Below, piece after piece: positions 38,451 to 52,567 of a DNA stretch of 64,000 nt. Origin of the DNA: Paulownia fortunei (lineage: Eukaryota > Streptophyta > Magnoliopsida > Lamiales > Paulowniaceae); assembly GCA_019321725.1 (NCBI GenBank), contig CM033106.1, positions 25,842,118 through 25,906,117 on the forward strand. The letters are read 5' to 3'. Numbering within the stretch: the first letter of the stretch is position 1; every line of letters starts with the position of its first letter. The position numbers and the translations under genes are program-made. Below the pieces are notes generated by a model. It ran no database searches. It was not told where the DNA came from and saw only the letters and a program-made list of their open reading frames with translations.

Positions 38451-41400
38451 TTTTGTTGCATATGGTGAGCTTCATTCTTTGTAACTTTGTTTCCATCCCA
38501 TTTTGGTTATTTGGCTCTTTTAGTTGAATATATATAGCCATTAGAGTTGGGACAAACCTAATATCAGATTTTTAGTTGTCCATTTCTTCATGCATTGAGA
38601 TAGGATGGGCTCCTGATTAGATCATCAAGACTCTTTAATCTTGATTCTAGCTAGGCAGTTGCGGGACAGTCTATTGGATCTATTCCATACAAACAATCAT
38701 TATCCAGTCCATATCACATTTGGCATCATAAGTTATTATTTTCTGGGGTGGGTCTGGAGCCAGCCCGTTGGAAGAGTCAGGTAATCATGCATTGTGAGTA
38801 AGGATTCTTGATCTAGGTCTACTATGCTAGACGCAAATATGGTGATTGGGGCTATGTGGTACGCAATATAGAATTTAACAATTATTCAGGTATAAATGTG
38901 GTTGGAGCTTTTATTACTACTAAATTTAAAGAAAATACTCAATTGTGTTTTTAATGTTCAAAAATTATGACTGCTTTCTCGGTTTGTCTGTTGTGCAACT
39001 CATGTGGTTAGAAAGTTCATGTCCTTGGCTCTAGTAATGAATTTTAGGTGACTGGGATAGCTGCTCTGAAGAATGAAATTTTGCAATGTTCTGAGCGGTG
39101 ATGTCATTGGGTGCTTCTGCAGTGAAATGCTTTGGTCAGTTACCATATTGAAGCATAAAATCTGGAGTTCTCTCTTGCCTGACAGAATATCCTGCATGAG
39201 CAGGGTTTGTGGAGACAGACAATGCTTGCTTGGAAGACTGTAGAGGCTCTTCAGTTTTGCCTGAATGCTACAGATAGTGGTGTATTTACTGCTCGGTGAA
39301 TGAAGAAATTATGATCCTACGTTGAAGATGGTCAGGGATAGGAGCAAGAAGTTAAAAATTGAATATAGTCAGCATATAACACCACCATATTCATTGGTGT
39401 CGTCCCTGTGATAGGGTTATACTAATTGGCAGGCCTGTGCATCTCCAATTCTTGCCATTTATTCACTGGCTATCGAGATATTAGCTTCTTAGATGGATGA
39501 CTTCCTTTCGCTGAACTGTAAATACAAATCTGGAATGGTGTGTACTGCTACTGTTAGTTACTATATATGTTTTGTTGAGCGGTCTGCCATCTGGCTTCGG
39601 TGAATATACAATTGTAGGCCCAGGTTATTACTGCAAGGCTTTAACTGTAACCGGGTTTGTTTAAGAAGTGGCTTGAAGCTGCTGCCATCTCCAGTTGCAA
39701 GTGTTTTTAGCTGTATGATAACTAATTTGTGTGTATCTCGGAGCTTTGAGGAAATGGAATTAGGGTTGGTAGCAGGCCGTTGGGCATTGCTATCACCCGC
39801 TATGGTTGATTTGGATGAAATAGAATGAGCTTTTGATGGCATAATGTGTTTAATTTTTTCTGCAGCTCTCTCTGTCCAGTTCAATCTCTTTTATGCTTTA
39901 TTTTCCTTGTTGGCATTAGGAATTGTAATGGGTTTTGGTTCAAAACTGGACCCGCTTGGAGCAGGTTTGGATGCCATGAATAAGTCTTGAAGTGGATCTT
40001 AGGTTTTATATTTTGGACTCGGATCCAGACCTGAACCCATCCCCTGTCACGCTTTAAATTGGTACACCCCATACCACCACAATACAAAAAACATGTTGCC
40101 AAAATGCGAAATAATAAAAAACTTAACTCTAAATTCGTAATTAATTTGAAAAGTTGTGTCGAGACTCAGAACATCTAAAACTCCAATAATTAATTCCAGA
40201 ATTAAATTAATTGTTTTCATATACTTGGTAATGAGTATCAAACTAGTTCATAAAAATGAAAAGCTAAATCTATAAATACTGTCAATCTTTAGTCGATAAT
40301 GATCTCAATGCTACCTTCTCCATCTCCAAAGTAATCACTAAATATTTGAAAAATATTAGTAAGTTGTGAGTTACATATTCAATTAAAATTTAAGGCATTT
40401 CATACCTGATTAAGCATAGTTCAAATTCAAAACCTAATATGATATTGCAAGCAATATCAACAAATATCGGTAATCAAAATCATTAACATGGAGATCAATA
40501 GTTACATATATATATATTTTAAGTCAAATAAACAAATACTTTATTTAGCTCACACATAAAAAACTATGGCCTATTCAATGGAAGAGAAGTCAACCAAACG
40601 ATCAATCATCAGATTTCTAGTTGTAAATCCACTTGCTGCTAATACTAAATAATCAAAACTAGTTTCTAAGCTAAAAATCCCCCAAATGAGTCCAAACGAA
40701 TCCTAAGCAAATCTGAAAGCTTAAAAACAGAACATGTACCTCTATGTAATCAAACAAATGATTTTAAAAAAAAAAAAAAACACTTCCACTCATGATCAGT
40801 AAATATTTTATTTATATGCTTGACCCTTCCAAAAAAATAATAATAATAATGCCCTTAAAAAATAGGTTTTAAAACAAACATAAACTAATATTGATAATAA
40901 GATGAATAACCCACGCTCTTAAATAATTGAAGGAAATTACAGCCTATCATTTATAATATACACTTTCTAATATATCTCTAATCTCAATTCATTGAGCCCA
41001 CTAATACTACTAATCATTTCTAGAAAAATCATGTATTTGTGCCTCGATATGAATAATCGGTTAACGTTTAAATTAAAAGAAAGCGAACACAAGATATAAA
41101 GTAAATTTAAAATTATAAAAACGATTCCTCTTAGACTTAATCTTTGGGTTTTAATTATCGGATTAATTTTACAAGATTAAGAATGGAGAAGAATAAACCG
41201 ATTAAAATATTTGAGTTAAGTTAGAATTTAAATTAAGGATTAATTCTACTTTAGTCTTTGTACTTTAATTTATTATTATGTCACCACCATGTACTCTTAA
41301 TTACATTACTTTTCCACATGCATACTTAAAAATATTTTAATGTTTTGTTTTAAATGATCAAAATACTTTTACCTATTATTTTTATTTTTAAGTGTTTAGT

Positions 41401-41680
41401 TGATTTTATATTAAGTTAAATTAAGTTAAATATTTATTCTTTTTATAAAAAATAAATATATACGCCGTTTTTTAAAATACAGTGTACAATGCTATTTACC
41501 TCAAAATCCTTTGAGGTTTTGTGGGGTTGGGGGGCGGGGCGGTCTCAAGTGCCACCACCACATGTTGCTCTCGCGTTTAACTTAGCACCACGTCATCATC
41601 TTCCTTCCACCAACTAGGAAAGAACAAGAGGCAGAGAGGCCCAGCCATCTCACACACACACCTGCGTTTAGCCATCATCC
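38451..41680. other. UPF3 3' region and intergenic DNA before the carotenoid-isomerase-like gene
   Basis: Only 14 bases after the UPF3 stop there is a strong donor-like site (CATATG|GTGAGC, 38464/38465), and an acceptor-like TTTTTTCTGCAG ends near 39864, so the 3' leader may be spliced. About 39900-40060 contains GGGTTTTGGTTCAAAACTGG and ACCCATCCCCTGTCA, resembling a decayed hAT miniature element, but no target duplication is clear. From 40070 to 41500 the DNA is AT-rich without a gene. The leader of the next gene occupies the end (AACAAGAGGCAGAGAGGCCC). Confidence 0.5.
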
Positions 41681-44600
41681 ATGGCGTTGGGAGTGAGTGG
41701 TATTTGTATTACGGCTAACTTTCCTCAATTCTTCCAACCCTTTTCCGCTTTCAAGTCCAAATGCAGAACCCCAACTGCTTTTGCGCGAGTTTCCAACAAT
41801 GTCTCAGACCCCTCCTCCAACGGCTATCCCTCACCAACGCTTACTCAGAAGTTCACAGGTCCCTTCTCTTTATCCCTTAGCTTCTTTTTTCATGCACACA
41901 CAAACAGACCACATTTTAAAGAATGTTAAATCTTGGCTAGCTCTTTGTTTGAGGACTTGTGAAATTCAAGTTGAAGCTGAAAAAAGTATGGTTAATTTAT
42001 GTTGTTTCAAGATAGTAAGTTACTAATGTTGTTGGCTAAATGTCCCAAGCTCAATACTAATTTGTTCCGTTGTTGAAGCTTGAATATTTTAGTTCGAGAC
42101 AGGAGCTTAAGTGAGGACAAGCCTGAGCTGCTCTGTCTGAATATCGGCCATACTGTCTGCTAGGGTATTACACACATTCTGTTAGGTGGCCTTCACACCC
42201 TTGCCATTCGTTGCCATCATATGGTTCATCAATGAAAGATGCATCCAAGATTTCTTAGCTTCGGGTTATTTGTTAACTTGGATTTAGAACCAACATGTCA
42301 TGGTTTCTATTTGAACTTCCATTGAAATAATGGTCAGTTCAAAAAGAAAAATAGGGGCCCTGCAAAGTTGGAGTGAAGGAGTGTCTTTATGTAATGGCGT
42401 ATTGGCAATGTATGTGTTCAAAGCCAATATTTTTATCGTGTTTCATTGTTCACCTTGAAATCTTGCATCCATCTTCATATTCAGACAACATATCATGGTA
42501 TTTCGCTATTTTTTACACGAATCTTTGTGATTAAATTTTTCGAAAGAATGTATATTGAAGAATAAATAATTTGCTAACATTGTGGAATGAAACTGGCTAT
42601 ACTTGAGTGCATGTGGTCCCTGGTCTTCAGGAGCTGTTCTTTTCTTTTCATGGTCATCTCTGGAGTTCATGGATTCCTTACTTACCTATAGGTTTAATAG
42701 GTTAATGTCATCAACAAGGTAGGTAGAGTTTCCATAGATAAAGGATTACATGTCTTCCAAAGGTGAAATGCTACTAAAACATTTGGCATAATGCTGTCCA
42801 AGCTTGAGGTTACACAGATCTAGAATCTTTATATAATAAGAGTTCTTATCTGTGAATTGGTTCTAACTGCACAGAAACGTTATAATGTGACTGCAGAATG
42901 ATGTGCAGGCAAACCCGAGGCAGATGTTATAGTCATAGGGAGTGGCATTGGTGGGCTGTGTTGCGGCGCACTTCTAGCTAGATATAATCAAGATGTTTTG
43001 GTATTGGAAAGCCATGATGTACCCGGAGGTGCTGCCCATTCCTTTGAGATCAAAGACTACAAGTTTGACTCTGGTCCATCTTTGTTCTCTGGTTTTCAAT
43101 CAAGGGGTCCTCAGGCAAACCCTCTAGCACAAGTATACTATGTTTCTGCTTCATCTTTTCAATTTCTTTTTACGAGAATGCATAACACCATCAAAAGTCT
43201 TAACTAACAGGATCTAGAAGGTTCTACTGTTTTTGTTCACCAAAAAGTGAGAGGGTGTCTCTCAGATTTGTTGATATATTTATAAGATGTTTCTTCTTGA
43301 ATAATTTTAAGGTCCTTGATGCATTGGGTGAAACACTTGCCTGTGCGACCTATGATTCATGGATGGTATGCATACCAGAAGGTGAATTCTTGTCTCGCAT
43401 TGGCCCAACAGATTTTTTCAAGGTAAACTCTTTGTCCTTATCTCATGTTTCTATTGCAAACCCAGGGCAAAGTTTGGTCCCTGTTCTTTAATTTGTTTCC
43501 TGCCCTTCCTGTAGTGAGATTTTCACTCTCAAGCATGGATACAGTACTGCATGTTGTCCATTTTGTTATAGAAAGGAAAAACATAGTACACTTCAAACTT
43601 TGGAAAAGATCAATTATCCATAAAGTATTGGTATAAGAGCATTTATACCTTACAGATGTTACGAAGCATCTAATAACTGATCAACTGGAATTATCCTGAG
43701 GCTACAGCATTTAAGATTGAAAGTGAAAGCAAATGGTAAGGATGGATGAGTGATATTAGCTCAAATGAAATGTATGGTGTCACAGTTTGTCTTTGTAAGT
43801 GTGACCAAAATACCGCTTCCCGTATTTTTACATATGTTTTTGACACATGAACTTGGGGTTTGATTATAGAAAGGTGTATGATACTAGTTTTGTATTATTT
43901 TGCAGGATCTACAAACATATGCTGGTCCAGATGCTGTACAAGAATGGAGAAAACTTCTTGTGAGCATTTGTTTTTATCTTTGATCTTCTTTCAGAAATTT
44001 TTTGAAAGTTCAAAGAGATTGTTAAATTTCTGAAAGCATATGTGTGTTACTATAGATTTCGTTCACAAAGTTTCTTTTGGTGCATATATTTGAACTTTAT
44101 GTTCTTTATAGGATGCAATACTTCCATTATCTGCAGCTGCAATGGCCCTTCCTCCTCTATCCATCCGGGGTGATTGGGGTGTTCTTTCAACAGCTGGTGC
44201 TAGATACGCCCCCTCTCTCTTAAAATCTTTTGCTCAAATGGGACCTCAGGGAGCCCTAGGTGCTACAAAGCTTCTCAGACCCTTCTCAGAGATAATTGAC
44301 TCCTTGGATCTAAAAGACGCTTTTATACGAAATTGGGTGGATCTTCTGTCCTTTTTGCTTGCAGGGGTGAAATCTGATGGTATCCTGTCGGCAGAGATGG
44401 TAAACATGTTTACCAAGCTTTCATGTACATTGTAAAAAAGTTCCAGTTCTGTTATCCTCTTTCTTTTGAGAGGTGCTCTATGCTTGATTGACTGATTTTC
44501 CTGCATTGCAATTTATGTGGGTTGCGTGATATCTTGTTTACTGATACAAGATTTGGCACCATGATCTCTGATGCTTGGGCAGCCACATTAGTCTGGAATG

Positions 44601-47308
44601 TTTGCGACTCTGCTTTCATATTCTTTGTTTCATGGAACTACAGTTGACTTGAAATCTAGATCTCTATTACATGCCAATCAGCTGGTACTTGAGCAATAGT
44701 TGCATTGACCATTCCATCAACATATTATGCTATTCTCTTTAGTAATTCAGTATCCTTGCACTGACAATTTGACTTCAACATGGAATTTTTGGCTGGAGAT
44801 TTCTGGCTTACATTGTAAAAAGTCAAGAAATGCCAAGTTTATGGGTAATTGACTGAGAATCATAATGCTGTACTGGATGAGGGTGTAACTACTGGCAGAG
44901 TCTGGTACACCTACTTTAGCCTACCTTTCAGACGGAAGTATTGTCCAGAATATTATCTAGATTTCTGTCCTCTATATCTGTTTTGAATGAGACAACTTCC
45001 ATGTATACTGATTAACTTCAGCTGACTATAAGACTTATGTGTTTTTGCTGAAAGGACTCTAAATTATGTCAGCAATTGCGTTTTCAATTCCATTTTTCAT
45101 TTTTCCTCAATTTTCCTTGACATAATATACAATCTTATCCAGGAATGTTTTTATCAGGATAACTGTATATTTATGCTCATATCATTTTTCAGATATACAT
45201 GTTTTCAGAATGGTACAAACCAGGATGCTGTTTAGAGTATCCTCTTCATGGAAGTGGGGCTGTTGTTGATGCTCTCGTGCGAGGTCTAAAGAAGTTTAAT
45301 GGTCGACTCTCTCTTAGAAGCCATGTGGAGAATATTATTGTTGAAGATGGTCGAGCTATAGGAGTGAAGCTAAGAGGCGGACAAGTGAGTAAAAAGTCAA
45401 AAGCAGAAACAATTTGTAAATCAATTAGGAAATTCTTATGAACTTTAAATCTTACATTATTCTACAATTTGATAAAATAATTATGTTTCGTTCAGTTTGT
45501 TCGTGCTAAAAAGGCTATTGTCAGCAATGCATCTATGTGGGACACGCTGAATCTGTTGCCCAAGGAAGTGATTCCAAAACCTTATCGGGAAAGGATAAAA
45601 ATGACCCCACAATGTGAATCATTTATGCATCTACATTTGGGTTTTGATGCTGAGGTGAGTTTTGCTGGATCTCAAGCAAAAAATATTTTAAAATAATTTG
45701 TTTGCCAAAAATGGTCTGAAGTTTTTGTATCAGTTTATCTGGGAATGTCCATAGTTGTGAATGTTTTTACATCTCTCTCCAATGAGTCATCTGGGAATTC
45801 AAGTTTCTGTTCTGTTCATTATTTTAACAGCCAGTTAAATGAGCTCCATATATCCAGTCAGGTGGAAAATATTCAAAGTGTAAACACTGGATTGACATGC
45901 TCTAGGGCGGTAATCCTTTTTTTATCACGTTAAAGAGGAAAAGGATTTACATAAACTATTTGTAGGACAAGAACAGACACAAAGAACACAATTTGCCTTG
46001 TGTCAGCTGCCATTGAAGTTCTGGGATGCCATCTTGCTAATGTTAGCTATTAGTTACTCTGAGAAGTTATCTAAGCATGTTCAGGTTCAATTATTATGGA
46101 CTACCATGTGGTGGTGACACAAACTCAAATTAATTTTTAGCTATCAACTCATGTTATATGAATTGCTGAATCCCTAGTTGATTAAACTGGTTGACTGCAG
46201 ATTCTATTAGCAAAGTTATAATAGATTGTCTCTGCATCTCTACATTATTCCAAATTTAATCAATGTGTTTTGTTTATTGTGGTCCCAAATAATTGTTAGT
46301 CTACCATGACTAGGGTATACGTGAGGACCTGGGAATCCATCACATAGTTGTTAATGATTGGGAGAGAGGAGTTGACGCCGATCAGAATGTTGTTCTAATA
46401 TCTGTACCTAGTGTGCTAAGTCCGGATCTTGCGCCACCTGGGAAACATGTGTTGCATGCCTATACACCTGGAACTGAGCCATTTGAGCTTTGGGAAGGTC
46501 TCGATCGCAGAAGTATGGAGTACAAGGAACTCAAGGCTCAAAGGAGTGAGGTATTCTTATCGATGTGTCACTCTTTCCCTAGCTTTTGAATTTGAAATTT
46601 AGTTAAAAATGTTATAACTTCACCCATTAAGCTTCCCTGTTGGTTGAATTTGCTATATCACAGTGGCATTATTCCATTGAGAAACACACTTATGATCCTC
46701 TAGCTTTTCGACCGATGCTATGAGAAGTAGGGGACTTAATTTCAGTCTCAAGGAATTTACCGCTTTTCCTTGTTTTGCTTTTAATGTGCTCGGATCCATT
46801 AGAACAGTATAGTATCTAAATCTATCTTATGTTCGAAATGAAGGTCTCAAGATTCTAATCTCCTCTTATTTCCATTTCAGATCCCTAAAGTTTGATGTTG
46901 TTATACAATTTTCTAGTTGAAAATTCTTAGATCTCTTTGCTCAGTTTGTTTTCTTGAAATATAAGCATTTCTTAAAGTTGCTATATGCAACAGGTAATGT
47001 GGAAGGCTGTAGAGCGTGCTCTTGGTCCAGGCTTCGATCGTGACAAATGTGAGGTTAAGTTAGTTGGAACTCCATTAACACACCAAAGGTTTCTTCGACG
47101 GAATAGAGGAACTTATGGTCCAGCTATAAAAGCTGGCAAGGGTTCCTTTCCTGGGCACTCGACCCCAATCACACATCTCTATTGCTGTGGGGATTCAACT
47201 TTTCCAGGTATTGGTGTCCCTGCAGTTGCTGCCAGTGGCGCCATAGTTGCTAATTCACTAGTTTCAGTGTCTCAACACTCGGAACTTCTTGACGCTGTAG
47301 GAATATAA
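41681..47308 (+). CDS. Plastid-type FAD-dependent oxidoreductase related to carotenoid isomerase/phytoene desaturase, 585 aa, 9 exons
   Basis: Exons: 41681-41858, 42909-43132, 43312-43422, 43906-43959, 44112-44399, 45193-45384, 45496-45654, 46314-46550, 46994-47308. They sum to 1758 nt, 585 codons plus stop, in frame, near the length of plant carotenoid-isomerase-like proteins (about 575). Residues 1 to about 59 are Ser/Pro/Thr-rich and lack acids, like a plastid transit peptide. The dinucleotide-binding fold begins VIVIGSGIGGLCCGALLARY (GxGxxG at 70-75) followed by VLVLESHDVPGGAAHSFE. The C-terminal FAD-contact motif is THLYCCGDSTFPGIGVPAVA. Mid-protein segments such as WYKPGCCLEYPLHGSGAVVD are typical of the CRTISO/phytoene desaturase superfamily. 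It resembles the CRTISO-like group (for example Arabidopsis At1g57770) rather than CRTISO itself; the substrate of that group is not known to me. Located in plastids by inference. All introns are GT-AG. Confidence 0.9.
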
Positions 47309-47688
47309 CAACAATGGTCAGTTTATTCATTATTGTTAACGTTGGATAAGGATCAAAGAATACATCATTTTAAACAGACAACAATAAATGATACATAACG
47401 AACAGAGAAATAAGAGTGACACAAGATTTACGATTCTTGCAGCTATCAAGGAACTTTTCTTGCAGCTTATATAGTCCTTTATGTTCCTGTTTCCAATACG
47501 CACAGATTTTAGGCTCCAGGTTATAATGTAAGAATTAAGATATCTCTGACTGCAGTATAGTGGAGCTGGAAGTGATCACTTCATAAAGTTTATGAATACA
47601 TTTGGTTTGAGTTGCTAAAATGCATGCATTGGCTGTTTGCGGTATAGGAGAAAATGATGGTTAAATAATTTGGACTAACTAGTGTGGT

Positions 47689-48285
47689 GTTTTATAATGG
47701 TAGATGTACAAATGTTAATATATATTTTTGGTGGTGGTATAAAAGCAAATGTTACGTAGAAAATTCTTATAGTCGCGGGTTTGGGCTTGAAAATATTAAA
47801 TATTGTGGATCACGGACGTCAGTACAAGAATTACCAAAGGTGATTTATAATGGTAGAAGCACAAATGTTATATATATTTTTGGTGGTGGTATAAAAGCAA
47901 ATTGTTGTAGAATTTTTTTTATATGTATCAGTTTGAACATGAAAATATCAAACAGTGTGGATCATGCAAGAACTATCAAGTGATTTATAATGGTGGAAGC
48001 ATAAATGTTATAAATATTTTTGATGGCGGTATAAAAACAAATGTTATAGAAAATTCTTATATGCACGAGTTTGAGTGTGAAAATACCAAATAGTGTGGAA
48101 CACGCCACGTCAATACAAGAACTACATAGATGATTGATAATGGTAGAAGCACAAATGTTATATATATTTTTTGTGGTGGTATAAAAACAAATATTATAGA
48201 AAATTCTTACATGCACGTATTTGAGCGTAAAAATATCAAACATTGTGAATCACGCCACATCAGAATAAAAACTACCACACTCTTT
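47689..48285. repeat. Four tandem copies of a unit of about 150 bp
   Basis: Units start near 47689, 47842, 47982 and 48132 (periods 153, 140, 150). Each contains TTATAATGGTAGAAGCACAA, then a GGTGGTGGTATAAAA block, a GAAAATTCTTA block, a GAAAATATCAAA block, and a CACGCCACGTCA-like end. Copies differ by substitutions and small indels. A minisatellite-like array 380 bases downstream of the oxidoreductase stop codon. Confidence 0.88.
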
Positions 48286-48324
48286 GGTATTTTTACAGTC
48301 GGTGTACATGAAATACCAGTTCTT

Positions 48325-49140
48325 AAGCTATCTCCAACCCGCAACTCTATTTTAGAGTATCTTTTCCACTAAAATAATGCAATTTCTACACCAAATTTAC
48401 AATTCATCTCCAACTCATTTATTTTAAATTTTATTCTAAAAAATATATTCTTTATTATTTCATTTACAATAACTATTTTGTTTCATCAAATATATATTAA
48501 TATATTACATATTCAATTTTTATTTTACGTCTAGTTAACTAAATAATATACTTTTTATATAATATAATTGATAGTAAATTAAATAATATACATAAAAAAT
48601 AAAATAATTAAGAATAAAATTTAAGTAGAAAAGTAAAAACACTACATTAAAGTAGATTAAAAAATAATACAAATAACATAATTAAATTTTATTAAAAATA
48701 TTTTATGTATATAAAATATAAAAAAATAATTTTATTGAAAAATACACAATTTAAGATAAAATATAAATTTTTGAAATATTTTTAAACACAACAAAGAAAT
48801 ATAAAATTTATTAAACAAAAAAAAACAATACACATACATTAATTAAAATTTTATTAGAAATATTTATGTATGTATAAAATATAAAAAAAAATTATTGAAA
48901 ATATACAATTAGGATAAAAATAATTTTTTAAAATATTTTTAAACTTAATAAAAAAATATAAATTTTATTTAATAAAAATAGATAACGCATGAACATGCTG
49001 CGCCAAATCTAGTGTAGCACTGTTGACTGCACCAAGATAGCATCAAGAATGACGCTGCGTTGATATTTTTTTTATTTTTATTTTTTGTGTTTTAGCGCCC
49101 AATCCTGCATTTTAGGCAGGAGTTGGGTTTGCCTTGCACC
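48325..49140. mobile_element. Possible AT-rich miniature element
   Basis: Left edge CTATCTCCAACCCGCAACTC and right edge GGAGTTGGGTTTGCC (reverse complement GGCAAACCCAACTCC) share an AACCC(G/C)AACTC core with further TTTTAG-type similarity just inside; about 700 bases between are almost pure A/T. Terminal repeats are degenerate and no clear duplication of the target was found, so this is only a candidate. Confidence 0.35.
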
Positions 49141-50741
49141 ATTAAAACACGAGCATATGGCTCAAAAATTCAAAATAAAATCCGCTTTGACCAAACATTG
49201 TCCAAATGTTTATTTGGTTCCTTTAAAGATATTCTTCCATCACTCAACTGTCACCATCAGGCCCAGCTGTTCAATGTCATTTTTGGTGCGGTTTTTTTTT
49301 TTTCTCATTTTCAGAAGGATTTTTTTTATTATTTAAAAATAAGAAAATGTATTTATTTTATTGATTTCTATTAAAAATATTATTTATTCTTATTTTAAAA
49401 AAAATTAGCAAACCTACTACTACCATAAAATAAATACATTTTAATTTTTAAATTTGTATATAGTTTATATAGAAATATAGTTAATTCAAACATTTATTTA
49501 TTTTTATTTCAAAATCTAATAAAAATATTTTCAACTTTAAAAATATTAAAAATATAAACATAAATTTTAAAATGAAACTAAATGATTCTCTATTTTAATT
49601 TATATTTTATTTTAGGGATACATATTAAGTTTATATATTTCACAAGTGTTTATTTTAAAAAATATTTTATACACTTGATTTTTATTTATGATACATTTTA
49701 AAATAAAGAATAATATGTACTAAAGATACTTTAATATGCAATTTAAAATGTCATTATTGCCCTCGATAGTTATATGTTCATTTTCTCTTTTAGGTTAAAT
49801 TTAAATTTTCATGACCCAACATCAATCCTGTCAGTCTCCTATCCAAAAGTCATGGGTCCAATCATGTCATTTTACATTTTCTCAAAAAAGATAAAAATAA
49901 ATTAGATGAATTACAATGTACTATATGTGAAGGTCTTAAATAACAAAAAAAAATCCCTGTTAAATCTATTTGCAAATGCATAGCCACTAATTGAGAAGTT
50001 AATAGTAAAATGCTCTTCCGTCAATAAAATTAGATGCTTCCTTTTTAAAATTTCACAAGGAACTAATTTAGTGGTCGAGTAAATATTGTATTTTTTATTT
50101 TTTGAATATTCTTTTATTCAAGTCTTACATCCCGATTAAGTTGTAGAGAGAAAAAATATCCACCCTAAAAAACACGCTCCAGGTAAATCTAATCTCGTGG
50201 TGTCCATAACGTACTTGCACCTGCGGCTTGTTCTGTTTTCTATAAAAATAGCAACACATAGAGGCCGATGCTCCTATGCAGCTTTATTAGAGCTCTTGAA
50301 AATCAGAACCACCGTTATTTATATTTGTCTTGCTTTCCACTGCGTCACTTACCGTGGGATATTATGTGTACGTAGATTGAATGCATATATTTTTTATCAA
50401 ATATCTTATTTAATAAAAAATATAATACTTAGTACATCATACGCATTGGTGCATGCAACATGAATTCAATTATAATTTACTTATATATTTATTAATTTTT
50501 TTATAATTTTTACTGAATAATTAATTTTACGGTAATAATTTACAAGTCTTACTTTTTAAACAACCAAAAAAAAAGTGAAAGAAATGAAAAAATATTTAAG
50601 TTATATTATCAACTAAAAATAAATAAATTCTGATAAATCAAATTGGTTAAAACTCTCTAAAAGTTATGAGACATAGAAGACATAAAATCATATTAGTTTA
50701 CAAGATAACATGGTGTAGATTAAATATCTTCTCTCCATTGA

Positions 50742-50776
<35 letters not shown>
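50742..50776. repeat. (AAT)n microsatellite
   Basis: About eleven uninterrupted AAT units in the AT-rich intergenic region. Confidence 0.9.
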
Positions 50777-50777
<1 letters not shown>

Positions 50778-52567
50778 TTTGTTGATTTCAATTCTTGCTT
50801 GAGATGAAATTAATATAAATTCTAGCAAAAATTAGAATTAATCCCACTTCATCCCTCTATTAATTACTCACTTTACCCCACTTTTTTACACATAAAAATG
50901 TATAATTGCTTTTAAAATTTAGTTACCAAGCAAAGATCAATTAAATCTTGATTGGACTAATTACTTCAAAATTCAAGAACAGCAGTTTCTTAAGAATTTC
51001 ATCGATTTTAATAATTAAACCAAGATAACTATTACTTTTTCAATATAAATATAAAAATATATATTCTAGAAGTTTATATACATATGTATTATATTATAGT
51101 CTTCAGTTTTTCTATATTTTTTTCAATATATCTATTTATGCATTCGTACTCCAATTTTTGTTGATTCTTTTAGGTTTAAAGTCTTCTATATTTCTTGAAG
51201 AAATGTATTTACGCGTCCCAATTATTATTGGTTTTTTCCCAAGAAAAAAATACCAAAGGAATACTTAAAAATTATGTTTAATTTCAAATTAAAATTTAAA
51301 GAATTTGGGTATTTTGTAATTAAAATAATTGAAACATTTTATCTTTTATTTTTAACTTTTGTCATCCCATCCAAAAAGTGGTAACTCAATTTTTATTTTT
51401 ATTTTCAATTAAGCCATTAAAAATTCTTAAAAATTTGCAAAAATGCAAAACCTTAGAGCTTGTTTGTGTACATTTGTAAAAGGATTTTTTTTCTTCATGT
51501 TTTTACTATTTAAAATCCCTAAAATGTATTTATTTCACTCACTTTCCAACTGAAAATACCTCTTATTTTAATTTTTAATTAGATTGTTCAGTCAAAGTTG
51601 AGAATTGAAAATGCTCATTTCTATACCTATAAACACCATTTTCAGACCTATAATCCCTATTCTTATTATGTTAAAATAAAACCCAAAATGCAATACGATG
51701 TTCTACCAATATATGAATAATTAAAATTCACTAACAAATTTAAATAATATTTTCTCATTCTATCCATATAATATAAATTTGATATAAAAAAAGTAATGAA
51801 ACCCACATCAAATTAAATAACATTCATTTTTTCAACATAATTATAAACAACAACATTAGAACCCATAAATGATCATTTTTATATTAAAAAAATTATTATC
51901 ACATAAAAATTATTCTTTTAAAAACATTAAACCAAGCACATTATGGAACACAAAAATCAATCCTATAAAATCCATATATCTATGCAATCAATTTAAATAT
52001 ATTTTTCTTTTCATTTTATAAAAATAATTTGAACTTTAAAAATATGAAAATGATCATGAATTAATATAAACAAAAGGGCTCTGAAGGGTAATTTTGTCTT
52101 AACTTCTAACAAGGGTGGAAAAAGAGATTTTGTCTTTATTATCACTTGTCAGTGAAGATTCTGTCAAAAAAAAAAAAGAAAAGAAAATCTGAGTCCTCAG
52201 TCAGTCAGAGAGAGAAAAATTCATCTGACTTATAATGTGGGGTCCTTATACTCTACATGCATTTTCCCACAACCTATACTGATTACTGAGAAAAAGTAGA
52301 GAATAAAGAAAAAGGAAAGGTGAGAAAGTTGGCGATGTAATCAAAACCAGCAGTTCACGCTCTTTTTTTCTTTTGATCCTTTTTCCTTTTTCAAAATCTC
52401 ATAATTCATAACTCATGCGTTGTTGGAACTATATTTATTTATGTATTTGGCTTAGTATTTTGTGTTGGAGGCGCTTTTTCATTGTGCGGAATTGATTGGA
52501 GTTGCGGAGGTGAAGGCTCGGACAAATGTTAGCGATCTGCTCAGAATTTACTGCGAATTTAATCCAG

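Noticed and set aside
39919..40060. Possible short hAT-like element after UPF3
   Set aside because: Some family-like motifs (GGGTTTTGGTTC, ACCCATCCCC) but no matching termini or target duplication, so not listed as an element.
50197..50463. 88-codon open frame in the AT-rich intergenic region
   Set aside because: Hydrophobic and AT-driven, no start context, no similarity recognised, no neighbouring exon.
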